DNA of 64,000 nucleotides from Vibrio hepatarius (GTDB taxonomy: Bacteria; Pseudomonadota; Gammaproteobacteria; Enterobacterales; Vibrionaceae), in contig NZ_LHPI01000001.1 of assembly GCF_001274785.1 (NCBI RefSeq), forward strand, positions 930,001 to 994,000, in the 5' to 3' direction. A program made the translations under genes and the position numbers. Each line of letters opens with the position of its first letter. The stretch's first letter is position 1. Shown one piece after another: positions 34,917 to 43,649 of the stretch. The notes beneath the pieces are model-generated. The model was not told the origin of the DNA. It was given only the letters and a program-made list of their open reading frames with translations, and ran no database searches.

Positions 34917-34952
34917 CTTTGCTACGGCAAAGTTACGGTTTCTTACGCTTTG
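34917..34952 (+). promoter_or_regulatory. Possible alternative hairpins in the emrD-like leader
   Basis: CTTTGC-TACG-GCAAAG (34917-34932) is a perfect six-pair stem. The CAAAG arm (34928-34932) can instead pair with CTTTG at 34948-34952, just before the AGGTG ribosome site at 34958. The two forms exclude each other, so a leader switch is possible but unproven. Confidence 0.3.
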
Positions 34953-34971
34953 GATTTAGGTGTAGTTGAAA

Positions 34972-36177
34972 ATGTCTGCTTCACATCAAGTTATTAAATT
35001 GACATTCTTAATCGCTATTTTGACCGCTGTAGGTCAAATGACTCAAACCATGTACGTGCCTTCAATGGGACATATGGCGAGTGATTTTTTGGTTACACCA
35101 GCAGCTCTACAAGCTGTAATGGCGTGCTATCTGATCCCTTATGGATTATCGCAGTTCGTGTACGGTCCGTTATCGGATCGCCTTGGTCGTAAACCAATCA
35201 TTATCGCTGGTCTACTGATCTACATTGTTGGTGCCATTATTGCGCTGTTTGCTCACGACTATGAGTGGTTCTTGGCTGGTAGCTTTATCCAAGGGCTTGG
35301 TATCGGGTGTGGCGGTGCGATGTCACGAACGCTCACTCGCGACGTCTTCTCGGGTGCTGAACTGCATAAAGTGAACAGCCTAATCAGCATGTGCGTGATT
35401 TTTTCACCGTTGCTTGCTCCGGTTCTAGGCGGGTACCTAACAGAGTCGTTTGGCTGGCGCTCTAGCTATATGTTCCTAGCGCTATTTGGTATTGCCGTAG
35501 TCATCACTATGATGACCAGCTTTGACGAGACACTGCCAGTAGAGAAGCGCCGTTATGAGCGCGTGGCCGATAGCTACCGTTACGTACTGTCAGATCGCCG
35601 CTTTCAAGGCTACTTGATCTGTCTGGTTGCGACTTTCTCAGGCGTTGCGATATTTGAAGCGGCTGCAGGTGTATTGTTAGGTGGCGTGTTGGCTCTGCCA
35701 GCGACTACGGTAAGCTTGCTGTTTGTATTGCCAATTCCGGGCTATTTGTTTGGTGCGGCGCTATCGAGCATCATCGCGTCTAAACGCAGCGAAAAGAGCG
35801 CGCTGAAGTTTGGTCTGATTTCGATTATGTTTGGTTCATTGGTGGTACTGATTCCGGGCCTGTTTGACAAGACCACAGCGCTAACTCTGATTGGCGGTGC
35901 AACGATTTACTTCCTAGGTGCGGGTATCCTATTCCCTGCTGCGACAACTGGCGCGTTGTCACCACTGCCTTACCACGCGGGTACTGGTGGTGCGGTACTT
36001 GGCGGCATGCAAAACCTAGGGGCAGGTCTCGCTACTTTGGGCGCATCTGCGATCCCAACCACCAATCAGATGCCGCTTGGCGCGTTGATGCTGCTGATGT
36101 CGCTACTGGCATTAATCGGCTTAATCCGAGTTTACCGAAAACAAGATCCTTCTCAGGAAATGCCGCTCGCAATCTGA
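34972..36177 (+). CDS. MFS multidrug efflux protein, EmrD-like
   Basis: A 401-residue, 12-helix drug:proton antiporter. The start of the protein (FLIAILTAVGQMTQTMYVPSMGHMA) and YGLSQFVYGPLSDRLGRKPII closely follow E. coli EmrD, including the MFS loop motif DRLGRKP after helix 2. Such pumps remove uncouplers, detergents and dyes. The ATG at 34972 lies nine bases after AGGTG; the TTG at 34966 is only three bases from it. The gene appears monocistronic, followed by a perfect 12-pair hairpin. Confidence 0.82.
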   Translation: MSASHQVIKLTFLIAILTAVGQMTQTMYVPSMGHMASDFLVTPAALQAVMACYLIPYGLSQFVYGPLSDRLGRKPIIIAGLLIYIVGAIIALFAHDYEWFLAGSFIQGLGIGCGGAMSRTLTRDVFSGAELHKVNSLISMCVIFSPLLAPVLGGYLTESFGWRSSYMFLALFGIAVVITMMTSFDETLPVEKRRYERVADSYRYVLSDRRFQGYLICLVATFSGVAIFEAAAGVLLGGVLALPATTVSLLFVLPIPGYLFGAALSSIIASKRSEKSALKFGLISIMFGSLVVLIPGLFDKTTALTLIGGATIYFLGAGILFPAATTGALSPLPYHAGTGGAVLGGMQNLGAGLATLGASAIPTTNQMPLGALMLLMSLLALIGLIRVYRKQDPSQEMPLAI

Positions 36178-36199
36178 TCTTGAGAATCACACGACAAAT

Positions 36200-36228
36200 C
36201 CCCACATGTACAACGCGTACATGTGGGG
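36200..36228. terminator. Perfect 12-pair hairpin after the emrD-like gene
   Basis: CCCCACATGTAC (36200-36211) pairs with GTACATGTGGGG (36217-36228) around an AACGC loop, 22 bases after the stop. There is no T-run, so its class is uncertain: RNA stop, 3' stabiliser or protein-binding dyad. Confidence 0.55.
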
Positions 36229-36442
36229 CGACCAATCATATTTGCGCTCTACCGGTGTTTCAGCTCAACTAACCTATTCATTCTATTGAATATTAAGCTT
36301 TGAATTAATTCACAACACATTTAAAAAAACCTCGATATCGAGCCAAATTTTGACATTTCAGTAACAGTTACTGACAGAATCATCATGAACTACCGTACGC
36401 ACTCCGTTAAAGTTTAACCTAAACACAATAAGGGAACGCGAA

Positions 36443-37489
36443 ATGAAAACTCTTAAATTTAGTTTAATCGGTGCAGCAGTGGCGCTTGCTCTTGTCGGCT
36501 GCGGTTCAGATAGTGACTCTTCTTCTAGTTCAACGACTCCTGTTACATTGTCTGTCTCTGACGCGCCTGTTGATGATCTTACCGAAGCGGTCGTGACATA
36601 CAGCAAAGTCGCTTTCCTACCACTTGGAGACGGCGAGCCGCAAGTCTTCGACGTATATAAAACTGACGGCAATGGTAACTACGTTGACGAGAATGGCGCA
36701 CCTTTAGCTGAAGGTGAAGATCCACTACCACTGAGTGTCAACCTGTTGGACTTCCAAGGTGGCGATGCACTTGAGTTGGTTGAAGATCAAGTCATTCCTA
36801 CTGGAGAGTACAAGCTGTGTGTCTTCGCCAACGACGGCGACCACCCGACGTACCCATCGTACGTAGTCGACCGAGCGAACGGTAATAAACTTCCGCTGAC
36901 AGTAAAAGGCGACGGTGCTTGCCCACAAGGTGTCGGCAAAGAAGACAACACTGGCGTTCTATTCTTCAATAACGCCTTCACGGTGAACTCAGACAACAAC
37001 GACTACGTTGTAGAGTTTGATCTACGCCGCGGCTTAAAAGAAGTGACCGGAGAAAACAGTTACTCACTGCAACGAACGTCAGTGTCACTGGTCAATACCG
37101 TAACGACAGGTGAGATTGAAGGCGATGTGACGACTGCGTTCCGTGGAAGCTGCGAAACGGACTCAACTTCGACAAATGAACATGTTCACGCAGTGTACCT
37201 ATATCAAGGTAATGTCGCGCAAGATGCTATGGGCCCATTTGCAGGCTTACCAGATCTTCAAGTTCCATTTGCTGCAGCAAATGTGAATACTGAAGACAAC
37301 GGTTTGACATACGAGTACGAATTTGGATTCTTGGAGCCGGGAACTTACTCTATCGGCTATACCTGCACCGCAAATGACGACTCTGTTGATGGCATTGTTG
37401 TTGACGGCGAGTTCAAAATCTATAAAGCGAACTCAGGCTTAACCGTGACCGCTGGCGGCGAAACCACCGCTAACTTTAACGAACTGTGA
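36443..37489 (+). CDS. DUF4382 domain lipoprotein
   Basis: A 348-residue exported lipoprotein. The signal peptide ends in a lipobox (ALVGC, cysteine about residue 20), followed by a serine-rich linker (GSDSDSSSSSTTP). A DUF4382 domain then begins VTLSVSDAPVDDLTEAVVTYSKVAFLPLGDG, and the rest is likely beta-rich. DUF4382 proteins are thought to have a carbohydrate-binding or prealbumin-like fold, but their role is unknown. The start has AAGGGAACG upstream. The gene is monocistronic, with a terminator 18 bases after the stop. Confidence 0.8.
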   Translation: MKTLKFSLIGAAVALALVGCGSDSDSSSSSTTPVTLSVSDAPVDDLTEAVVTYSKVAFLPLGDGEPQVFDVYKTDGNGNYVDENGAPLAEGEDPLPLSVNLLDFQGGDALELVEDQVIPTGEYKLCVFANDGDHPTYPSYVVDRANGNKLPLTVKGDGACPQGVGKEDNTGVLFFNNAFTVNSDNNDYVVEFDLRRGLKEVTGENSYSLQRTSVSLVNTVTTGEIEGDVTTAFRGSCETDSTSTNEHVHAVYLYQGNVAQDAMGPFAGLPDLQVPFAAANVNTEDNGLTYEYEFGFLEPGTYSIGYTCTANDDSVDGIVVDGEFKIYKANSGLTVTAGGETTANFNEL

Positions 37490-37507
37490 TCACTTAACGT
37501 TATAACC

Positions 37508-37535
37508 AAAAAGGAGCTCTAAGAGCTCCTTTTTT
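37508..37535. terminator. Bidirectional intrinsic terminator
   Basis: AAAAAGGAGCTC-TAA-GAGCTCCTTTTT is a perfect stem with a short loop between the convergent DUF4382 and viaA genes. The A-run and T-run serve both directions. Confidence 0.92.
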
Positions 37536-37546
37536 CTGTCACCTGT

Positions 37547-38992
37547 TTACCATTTTTTCATGATCCGACCGACTAGGTTCGGATGATAAGACCAGCAATG
37601 ATCAAACATTGTCATCAACTCAGGGTTACCATATTTGGACAAGCTGATTGCATGGAAACGGTTCTTGTGCAATTTCAATTGATCGACACGTTTGGCCATT
37701 TCTTCCGATTGCTTGGGGGCGATAAAGTCGGAAATCACAACCATGTCTGCATTTCTGTACTTATCGCCTGTCATCAAGTCGATGGACTTCATTAGCACGG
37801 GTTCCAAATCGGTGCCACCATGGAAGCTATAAGTCAGGAAGTCACTCGCTTCACGCAAGCCATCTTGTCTGGTCAGTTCATAGGTAATCTGTTCTGTGGA
37901 GAACAGAATCACATAACAGTCGCGGTCTTCCGCTAAGGCAATTTGCATCAACGCGTACGCCATCGCTTTCGCGCACTGCTCTGGGAATCCGCTCATAGAG
38001 CCTGAAGCGTCAACACAAACAATAAACGGCCCTTTCTCGACATCGACCGATTTGTTATCCGGCTTTTGCGCTCTCACTTTACGCAGCGTACGTGACTTAC
38101 CTTGCATTTTGTAGTTCATCAAACGTTTGTCAACTAAGTGTTTGTAGAACACCACTTCCAGCTCTGGGTAAGCAAGGAACATGGTCTCATTCGGCAACAG
38201 CTTGTTTAAGTCGTCGCTTTCGTGAATACCTACGATATCGTCTGTCGCTTCATCCGATTTTTCTTCTACCATTTGCAGGTCTTCTGCAGGTGCGCGATTC
38301 AGCTCTGGGTCATCGACTTGACCCGCCATACGACCAAGCTTTTCGGCGATCTCTTGCAGGCCTTTATTTTTCTTTAAAAACTCAGCGTGACGTTTCATGA
38401 CCGTTAAATCAGATTTGCTCAGTTTTGCCGACGCCATATCCCACAAACGCCCCACACTGCCCTCGTCGCCCTCTTCCGTGACTTTGTCCATGTTTTTCAT
38501 GGTTTCCATGCGTTGGTAAAGGTCTTTAAGCACTTTCTCTTTGTTTGCTTCTAGCTCTGTTAGCTGCGCCTGTTTGATTGCATCAGATAAGCTTTGATAC
38601 CACTGGTCACAGAAGTAATGCGGGAACATCGGGTTGTGTAGTCCTTTGTTCTTCTCCAGCAAGCGACGCGCTTGTAGATAAAACGCGGAGTGCCACTCAA
38701 GCTTTCTGACAATATTGGGGATCTCAGCAAAGAACTGCTCCTCATCCCAATGAATCACTTCTTGGTAAAGCGCCAATTCTTGTTGGAAGCGTTCTGTCTC
38801 GCATACCTTGGTAATACGCTTTTTCACGCTGCCACGCCATTTCAATAGATGATTCTTAACCGACGTTTTGACACCGCGATTTTCCGTCATCGCCATCACT
38901 TGAGAGCGCGCAAGCAAGTCATTCACCGCCGAGTCAATGATTCCCGAGTCAGCGACCATCAGTGCGAGGTTTAATCCGTCTGCTCCTAACAT
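37547..38992 (-). CDS. viaA: ViaA, VWA-domain partner of RavA
   Basis: A 481-residue protein with a helical N-terminal half and a C-terminal von Willebrand factor A domain. The metal-site motif is DASGSMSG (DxSxS), with a later GGTDLEPVL threonine site. ViaA stimulates the ATPase of RavA; in E. coli the pair is linked to Fe-S respiratory enzymes, phospholipids and aminoglycoside sensitivity. AAGGAG lies six bases before the ATG. It follows ravA by 10 bases in the same operon, the standard order. Confidence 0.92.
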   Translation of the reverse strand: MLGADGLNLALMVADSGIIDSAVNDLLARSQVMAMTENRGVKTSVKNHLLKWRGSVKKRITKVCETERFQQELALYQEVIHWDEEQFFAEIPNIVRKLEWHSAFYLQARRLLEKNKGLHNPMFPHYFCDQWYQSLSDAIKQAQLTELEANKEKVLKDLYQRMETMKNMDKVTEEGDEGSVGRLWDMASAKLSKSDLTVMKRHAEFLKKNKGLQEIAEKLGRMAGQVDDPELNRAPAEDLQMVEEKSDEATDDIVGIHESDDLNKLLPNETMFLAYPELEVVFYKHLVDKRLMNYKMQGKSRTLRKVRAQKPDNKSVDVEKGPFIVCVDASGSMSGFPEQCAKAMAYALMQIALAEDRDCYVILFSTEQITYELTRQDGLREASDFLTYSFHGGTDLEPVLMKSIDLMTGDKYRNADMVVISDFIAPKQSEEMAKRVDQLKLHKNRFHAISLSKYGNPELMTMFDHCWSYHPNLVGRIMKKW

Positions 38993-39002
38993 TCACGACT
39001 CC

Positions 39003-40667
39003 TTACGAGAAGAACTGATTGAGGTTCTTAAAGCGAAAAACCGTGCGTTCACACTCGGCCTTCGTTGACTCTAACACTTGCTGGATGTTTTGCAGGCTCG
39101 CTTCCATGGTGCGAGGCAGTTCAGGGTCAACAAAGTTATGCGGTAACGCGCCGTGGAAGTTGGAACGAACTCGACGCAAATGATGCTCTGCTTCGTTAAG
39201 CTGCGCCATCGCCTGTTCAGACTTGCTCAACCACTCTTGGTAGAGTGACTCTTCCAGCCCCTTGTTGGTGACAATCGCAACCATCACAGCGCGATTGGCA
39301 ATATCTTTGATCACAAGGTGATTAGCCGCGTCAACATCAAAGCGCAAACGACACATGTTGGCATTTTGGTTTACATAACCGTACACATCGCCACTGCCTT
39401 CTTTGATCACGCGTTCAAGGTCACTCTTAGGCACGTAGACCCAGCGACTGTCGCCTTTTTCAGATTCAGACACCGACATGTTGCTCTGCAGCAATACCAG
39501 CTTAACCAAATCAAACGCATTGCCCACTTTGTAACTTTTCGCATCCGAAATATCGTAGCTGTTTACCTGTTTCTTAAGGATACCAGTGGTCGATTCGGTC
39601 GAGAGAAGAATGCCGAACTTGTCTTCGAGCTCTTCTTGAATATCGCCCAACGCTTCGCGGCAAGAGGCAATCTGTTGGTCCACTTCTTGTTGGTCGAACG
39701 CGTGTTGCAACGCGAATTCTTTCACTACTTTCAGCACCACCTCACGTGATTCAGGGCTGTTCCACAAGCAGTCTTGAAGCAGTAATAAATCCAACGGGTT
39801 AATCGAGCTGCGACCATTAAAGAATGCGCTGGCTTTTAGCAGTTTCACTGCCTTCTTCCAACGACGGTCAGAGACATACATATCGGTGTCAGCTATATCC
39901 ACACCTGTGGTCTCTTTGGCCGCATTCTCCAACATGCTTTTTAGCTCAAACAGTTTTTCAAATACCGCATCTGACAGCTCGAGTTTGTCGAGTTCTGCTT
40001 GCCATTGGTGATATTCAGCGTCGGTGATCGCTAAACCTTCTGGAATTTTTGCCTCTTGCGGAGTACCTACAGTCAGCATCGACTTGAAGTTTTGTTTGTT
40101 CTGAATGCGATTGACGAATACACGTACGAGCATACGGTCGTACAACGCTTCTAAGCCGCTGTCTTCATCGGGTAATTCGTTGGAAGCTGAAACCAACAGA
40201 CGCATCGGAACACGTTCAATGTCGCTCCCGTTTTTAAACGTCTTTTCGTTTACCACCGTCAGTAGCGTGTTCAAAATCGCAGGACCAGCTTTCCAGATCT
40301 CATCAAGGAACACGACTTGTGCGGTTGGTAAGTAACCTTCGGTCAAACGTAAGTAACGACCGTTGTCTTTTAACTCTTGGATGCTGAGCGGACCAAACAC
40401 CTCTTCTGGCGTCGAAAAGCGCGTCATCAAGTATTCAAAGTATGAAGAGTTATCAAACGCCTGAATCAATCGTTTTGCAATCAAGCTTTTCGCGATACCC
40501 GGAGGACCGAGCAAGAAAACACTCTCACCCGCTAGAGCAGCGAGTAAGCAAAGTTTAATCGTATCTTCACGTTCATAAACGCCATCAGAAAGAGCGTGCG
40601 CTAATTTATTAATGCGTTCAGAGAGTAACGCTTTTTGGGCGTGACCGACCTGAGTAGGGTTTATCAT
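39003..40667 (-). CDS. ravA: RavA, MoxR-family AAA+ ATPase
   Basis: A 554-residue MoxR AAA+ ATPase. The Walker A motif is LGPPGIAKSLIAKRL, and Walker B is in VVFLDEIWKAGPAILNTLL. Sensor 1 follows in RLLVSASNELPDEDSGLEALYDRMLVRV. The C-terminal part holds the triple-helical and LARA-type regions known for RavA. It acts as a chaperone-like hexamer with ViaA. GAGGAG lies eight bases before the ATG. It is the first gene of ravA-viaA; its promoter is in the 291-base gap shared with the Nudix gene. Confidence 0.93.
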   Translation of the reverse strand: MINPTQVGHAQKALLSERINKLAHALSDGVYEREDTIKLCLLAALAGESVFLLGPPGIAKSLIAKRLIQAFDNSSYFEYLMTRFSTPEEVFGPLSIQELKDNGRYLRLTEGYLPTAQVVFLDEIWKAGPAILNTLLTVVNEKTFKNGSDIERVPMRLLVSASNELPDEDSGLEALYDRMLVRVFVNRIQNKQNFKSMLTVGTPQEAKIPEGLAITDAEYHQWQAELDKLELSDAVFEKLFELKSMLENAAKETTGVDIADTDMYVSDRRWKKAVKLLKASAFFNGRSSINPLDLLLLQDCLWNSPESREVVLKVVKEFALQHAFDQQEVDQQIASCREALGDIQEELEDKFGILLSTESTTGILKKQVNSYDISDAKSYKVGNAFDLVKLVLLQSNMSVSESEKGDSRWVYVPKSDLERVIKEGSGDVYGYVNQNANMCRLRFDVDAANHLVIKDIANRAVMVAIVTNKGLEESLYQEWLSKSEQAMAQLNEAEHHLRRVRSNFHGALPHNFVDPELPRTMEASLQNIQQVLESTKAECERTVFRFKNLNQFFS

Positions 40668-40958
40668 TTTCGCGCTCCTCTGATAACCATCAGAATGTGT
40701 GTATGTATAATTTTATACATTTGTTATCACTTTGTTACAAGTGCATTTTTTTAGAATAGACTGACGGTTATACCAAATGGTAATGAGCGAAACTTAATGA
40801 AATCAATGATTGCATAATTGCGATTCACATCACTTTGTGCAGCACGAGTTACTTTCTATATATAGATGAGACAATAGTGAACAAGTGGGATTTATTCTTT
40901 CCTTGCCGTAGATTAGCGGATAAGGTAAACGCAGCGTTAGTTGTACAGTAATAAAAAT

Positions 40959-41489
40959 ATGACATTATCCTCCTCTAGAAAAACCATCCACACGTGGAAA
41001 AACATCTCTTTGGTCGAAGAGCCTGTGACTTTACCCAACGGCAAAGAGATCATGCATACCACCATCGTGCACCCAGGCGCCTCAGTCATTTTGCCGATCG
41101 ATACCGATGGCAACATCATTATGGTGAATCAATTTCGCCCCTCGTTAAATAAATGGTTGTTAGAACTGCCTGCAGGGACACTTGAAGATGCAGAAGCCAT
41201 TGAAGAGTGCGCAAAACGCGAATTAGAGGAAGAAACCGGCTACAGTGCTGAGCAATTTTTCTCATTGGGGCAAGTCACTCCCCTTGCGGGCTTTTGTGAT
41301 GAAATTCAGTATTTGTATGTAGCGAAAGGGCTGAAGAAAACCTGTCGCTACCAATGCGATGACGACGAGGTCATCGAAGTCGTCTCACTTTCACTTCAAG
41401 AACTCGAACAAAAGATGATCAGTGGTGAAATTACCGATGCAAAGACAATCGCTTGTCTAAGCAAAGCAAAGTTATGTGGCTACATTTAG
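40959..41489 (+). CDS. Nudix hydrolase, ADP-ribose pyrophosphatase-like
   Basis: A 176-residue Nudix enzyme. The full Nudix box is present: G-x5-E-x7-REL-EEETGY in PAGTLEDAEAIEECAKRELEEETGY (residues about 76-100, given in part). The PAGTLED context and the preceding NQFRPSLNKWLLELPAG resemble ADP-ribose and ADP-sugar pyrophosphatases. The ATG at 40959 has no clear ribosome site; a TTG six codons upstream is also possible. It lies 12 bases before the threonine aldolase gene on the same strand, probably in one operon. Confidence 0.85.
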   Translation: MTLSSSRKTIHTWKNISLVEEPVTLPNGKEIMHTTIVHPGASVILPIDTDGNIIMVNQFRPSLNKWLLELPAGTLEDAEAIEECAKRELEEETGYSAEQFFSLGQVTPLAGFCDEIQYLYVAKGLKKTCRYQCDDDEVIEVVSLSLQELEQKMISGEITDAKTIACLSKAKLCGYI

Positions 41490-41501
41490 GAGTTAATAGA
41501 A

Positions 41502-42506
41502 ATGGATTTTCGATCAGACACGGTAACCAAACCGACAGAAGCAATGCGAAAAGCGATGGCAGAAGCCATTGTCGGTGATGATGTTTACGGTGATGACCCA
41601 ACAGTCAATGATTTAGAACAGTGGGCAGCGGAAAGACACGGCTTTGAAGCTGCGCTGTTTACGACCTCTGGTACGCAAGCAAACTTACTTGGCCTGATGG
41701 CTCACTGTGAACGAGGTGACGAGTATCTTTGTGGCCAGCAAGCGCATAACTACAAATTTGAAGCCGGTGGCGCGGCGGTTTTGGGATCTATCCAACCTCA
41801 ACCAATTGAAAATAACCCTGATGGCACGATCGATTTTGCCAAGCTCAAAGCAGCGATTAAGCCCGACGACTGTCATTTTGCTCGCACTAAATTGCTTAGC
41901 CTTGAAAACACCATTAACGGGAAAGTCCTACCGCTTAGCTACCTTGCACAGGCACGCGAGTTTGTTGACGCTAACGCTCTATCTCTGCATTTAGACGGTG
42001 CGCGCGTTTACAATGCGGCCGTCGCACTCAATATCGACGTTAAAGAAATCGCACAATATTTTGATTCGATGACGATCTGCCTATCTAAAGGACTGGCAGC
42101 CCCTATTGGGTCTCTCTTGCTTGGTAATCGTGAGTTCATCGCTAAAGCGCGCCGCATACGAAAAATGGTCGGTGGCGGTATGCGTCAAGCTGGTATCTTG
42201 GCGGCGGCGGGTAAACTAGCACTAACTGAACAGGTCGAACAGCTCAAACTAGACCATAGCAATGCGAAGTTACTGGCAAACCAACTTGCCGAGTTACCGG
42301 GATTTAGCGTTAACCCAGAGTTTGTTCAAACCAATATTGTGTTTGCTAAACTTGATGCTTCGGTCGACATTCATGCAATCGCTGAAAAGCTACAGCAGCA
42401 TGGCATTACCATTTCAGCGGGTAATCCGGTACGTTTTGTTACTCATAAAGACATCTCTGAACAAGATATCCTTACGTTCACTGAAAAGCTAAAAACACTT
42501 CTCTAG
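41502..42506 (+). CDS. ltaE: Low-specificity L-threonine aldolase
   Basis: A 334-residue PLP enzyme that splits L-threonine or allo-threonine to glycine and acetaldehyde. The N-terminus MDFRSDTVTKPTEAM and VGDDVYGDDPTVNDLE are typical, as are TSGTQANLL and LHLDGARVYNAAVAL. The PLP-binding lysine is in CLSKGLAAPIGSLL. GGAG lies about nine bases before the ATG. Co-transcription with the Nudix gene is likely, and a GC-rich hairpin follows the stop. Confidence 0.95.
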   Translation: MDFRSDTVTKPTEAMRKAMAEAIVGDDVYGDDPTVNDLEQWAAERHGFEAALFTTSGTQANLLGLMAHCERGDEYLCGQQAHNYKFEAGGAAVLGSIQPQPIENNPDGTIDFAKLKAAIKPDDCHFARTKLLSLENTINGKVLPLSYLAQAREFVDANALSLHLDGARVYNAAVALNIDVKEIAQYFDSMTICLSKGLAAPIGSLLLGNREFIAKARRIRKMVGGGMRQAGILAAAGKLALTEQVEQLKLDHSNAKLLANQLAELPGFSVNPEFVQTNIVFAKLDASVDIHAIAEKLQQHGITISAGNPVRFVTHKDISEQDILTFTEKLKTLL

Positions 42507-42543
42507 CTCGCAATTTCGACCAATTATTGATCTCAGTACATTG

Positions 42544-42566
42544 AGCTTCCCCTTAGGGGAAGCTTT
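42544..42566 (+). terminator. Probable terminator after ltaE
   Basis: GCTTCCCC-TTA-GGGGAAGC forms an eight-pair stem followed by TTT. The T-run is short. Confidence 0.7.
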
Positions 42567-42600
42567 ATGCTATCTGCATAGTAACTAACTGAGTTCCAAT

Positions 42601-42921
42601 ATGAAAAAGCTATCCATCGCCTTGACCATTTTCTCTGCTCTTTTTTCATTAAGCAGTCATGCTACTGAGTTTGGTAACGCAGAACTCGGCAAAGTGAAAG
42701 CGCCAAGCTGTGTATTCTGTCATGGCGCAACTGGCGAAGCGGTAAACCCTAGCTACCCCAATCTAAAAAATCAGAACGCCCAGTACCTCTATCAGTCTAT
42801 GAAAGACTACCAACAAGGAAACCGCACTGGCGCACTCGCTGAAATGATGCAAGCGCAGTTGTCTAAGTTGAACGACCAAGACCTACGCGATATCGCCGCT
42901 TATTACTCAAGCCAAGAGTAA
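42601..42921 (+). CDS. Periplasmic cytochrome c, single haem (c553 class)
   Basis: A 106-residue exported electron carrier. The signal peptide (MKKLSIALTIFSALFSLSSHA) ends about residue 21. One haem site CVFCH follows, with the later methionines AEMMQAQ as possible axial ligand. The ending DQDLRDIAAYYSSQ is typical of class I cytochromes c of the c553/c4 group. The gene appears to stand alone. Confidence 0.9.
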   Translation: MKKLSIALTIFSALFSLSSHATEFGNAELGKVKAPSCVFCHGATGEAVNPSYPNLKNQNAQYLYQSMKDYQQGNRTGALAEMMQAQLSKLNDQDLRDIAAYYSSQE

Positions 42922-43038
42922 ATGCGCTTGTTAACGTAAATGACGTAATACTGACAGAACCATTTACCTACGCTGATATCCGAGCATGAACAATAATCTA
43001 CGCTAATGCCATTGAAGTACTAGTTTAGGAATTGAACG

Positions 43039-43548
43039 ATGAAAATCCGTGCTTTGGTTTTGGCTATGGTAGCAACGACTGCTCTATCTGCTTGTAAAGA
43101 AGAAGCGCCAAAAGTAGCAAACATCACCATGGTGGAATCTGTCACTAAAACGGTGAAAACACCTTATCAAGAATGTTTGAATGTGGTTGTCACTAAGAAA
43201 GCGGCACCAACAGATGAAAACCGTATTCTCGGTACTGTCGGTGGCGCAGCAGCAGGTGCAGCACTAGGCAACCAGATTGGTGGTGGTTCGGGTAAAGTGA
43301 TCGCGACCGCAGCTGGCACAATTGCAGGTGCGTTGGCAGGCCGAGAGATTCAAGGCAACATCCAAGACAACAATGTTGTGAGCACAACAGAAAAGCAGTG
43401 TCACACTGAATACAAAACCTCAACCACAGTGATCGGTTACGACGTGACCTACGAAATCAAAGGGGTTCCAACCACGGTTCGCTTGGATAAGAAGCCGGCA
43501 GGCAAAACCTTCCCAATCCAAGATGGCAAAGTTGTTCTACCAGAATAA
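43039..43548 (+). CDS. Glycine-zipper lipoprotein (SlyB/PcP-like)
   Basis: A 169-residue outer-envelope lipoprotein. The signal ends in a lipobox (ALSAC, cysteine about residue 18). A glycine-zipper segment follows (LGTVGGAAAGAALGNQIGGG...IATAAGTIAGALAG), the pattern of the 2TM glycine-zipper family that includes SlyB-type proteins. The C-terminal part YDVTYEIKGVPTTVRLDKKPAG is common in Vibrio relatives. AGGA lies nine bases before the ATG. A strong terminator follows. Confidence 0.82.
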   Translation: MKIRALVLAMVATTALSACKEEAPKVANITMVESVTKTVKTPYQECLNVVVTKKAAPTDENRILGTVGGAAAGAALGNQIGGGSGKVIATAAGTIAGALAGREIQGNIQDNNVVSTTEKQCHTEYKTSTTVIGYDVTYEIKGVPTTVRLDKKPAGKTFPIQDGKVVLPE

Positions 43549-43586
43549 CGACCAGCAAAATAATTAAAACTAACAACGTCATAAAC

Positions 43587-43620
43587 AAAAGTCCCTCCAA
43601 ATTTGGAGGGACTTTTTTTT
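43587..43620. terminator. Bidirectional intrinsic terminator
   Basis: A perfect palindrome of 15-base arms (AAAAGTCCCTCCAAA and its complement) with a T-run. It separates the convergent lipoprotein and PTS genes. Confidence 0.93.
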
Positions 43621-43649
43621 CTAATTAGAGAGCAACAAAGATACGAAGA

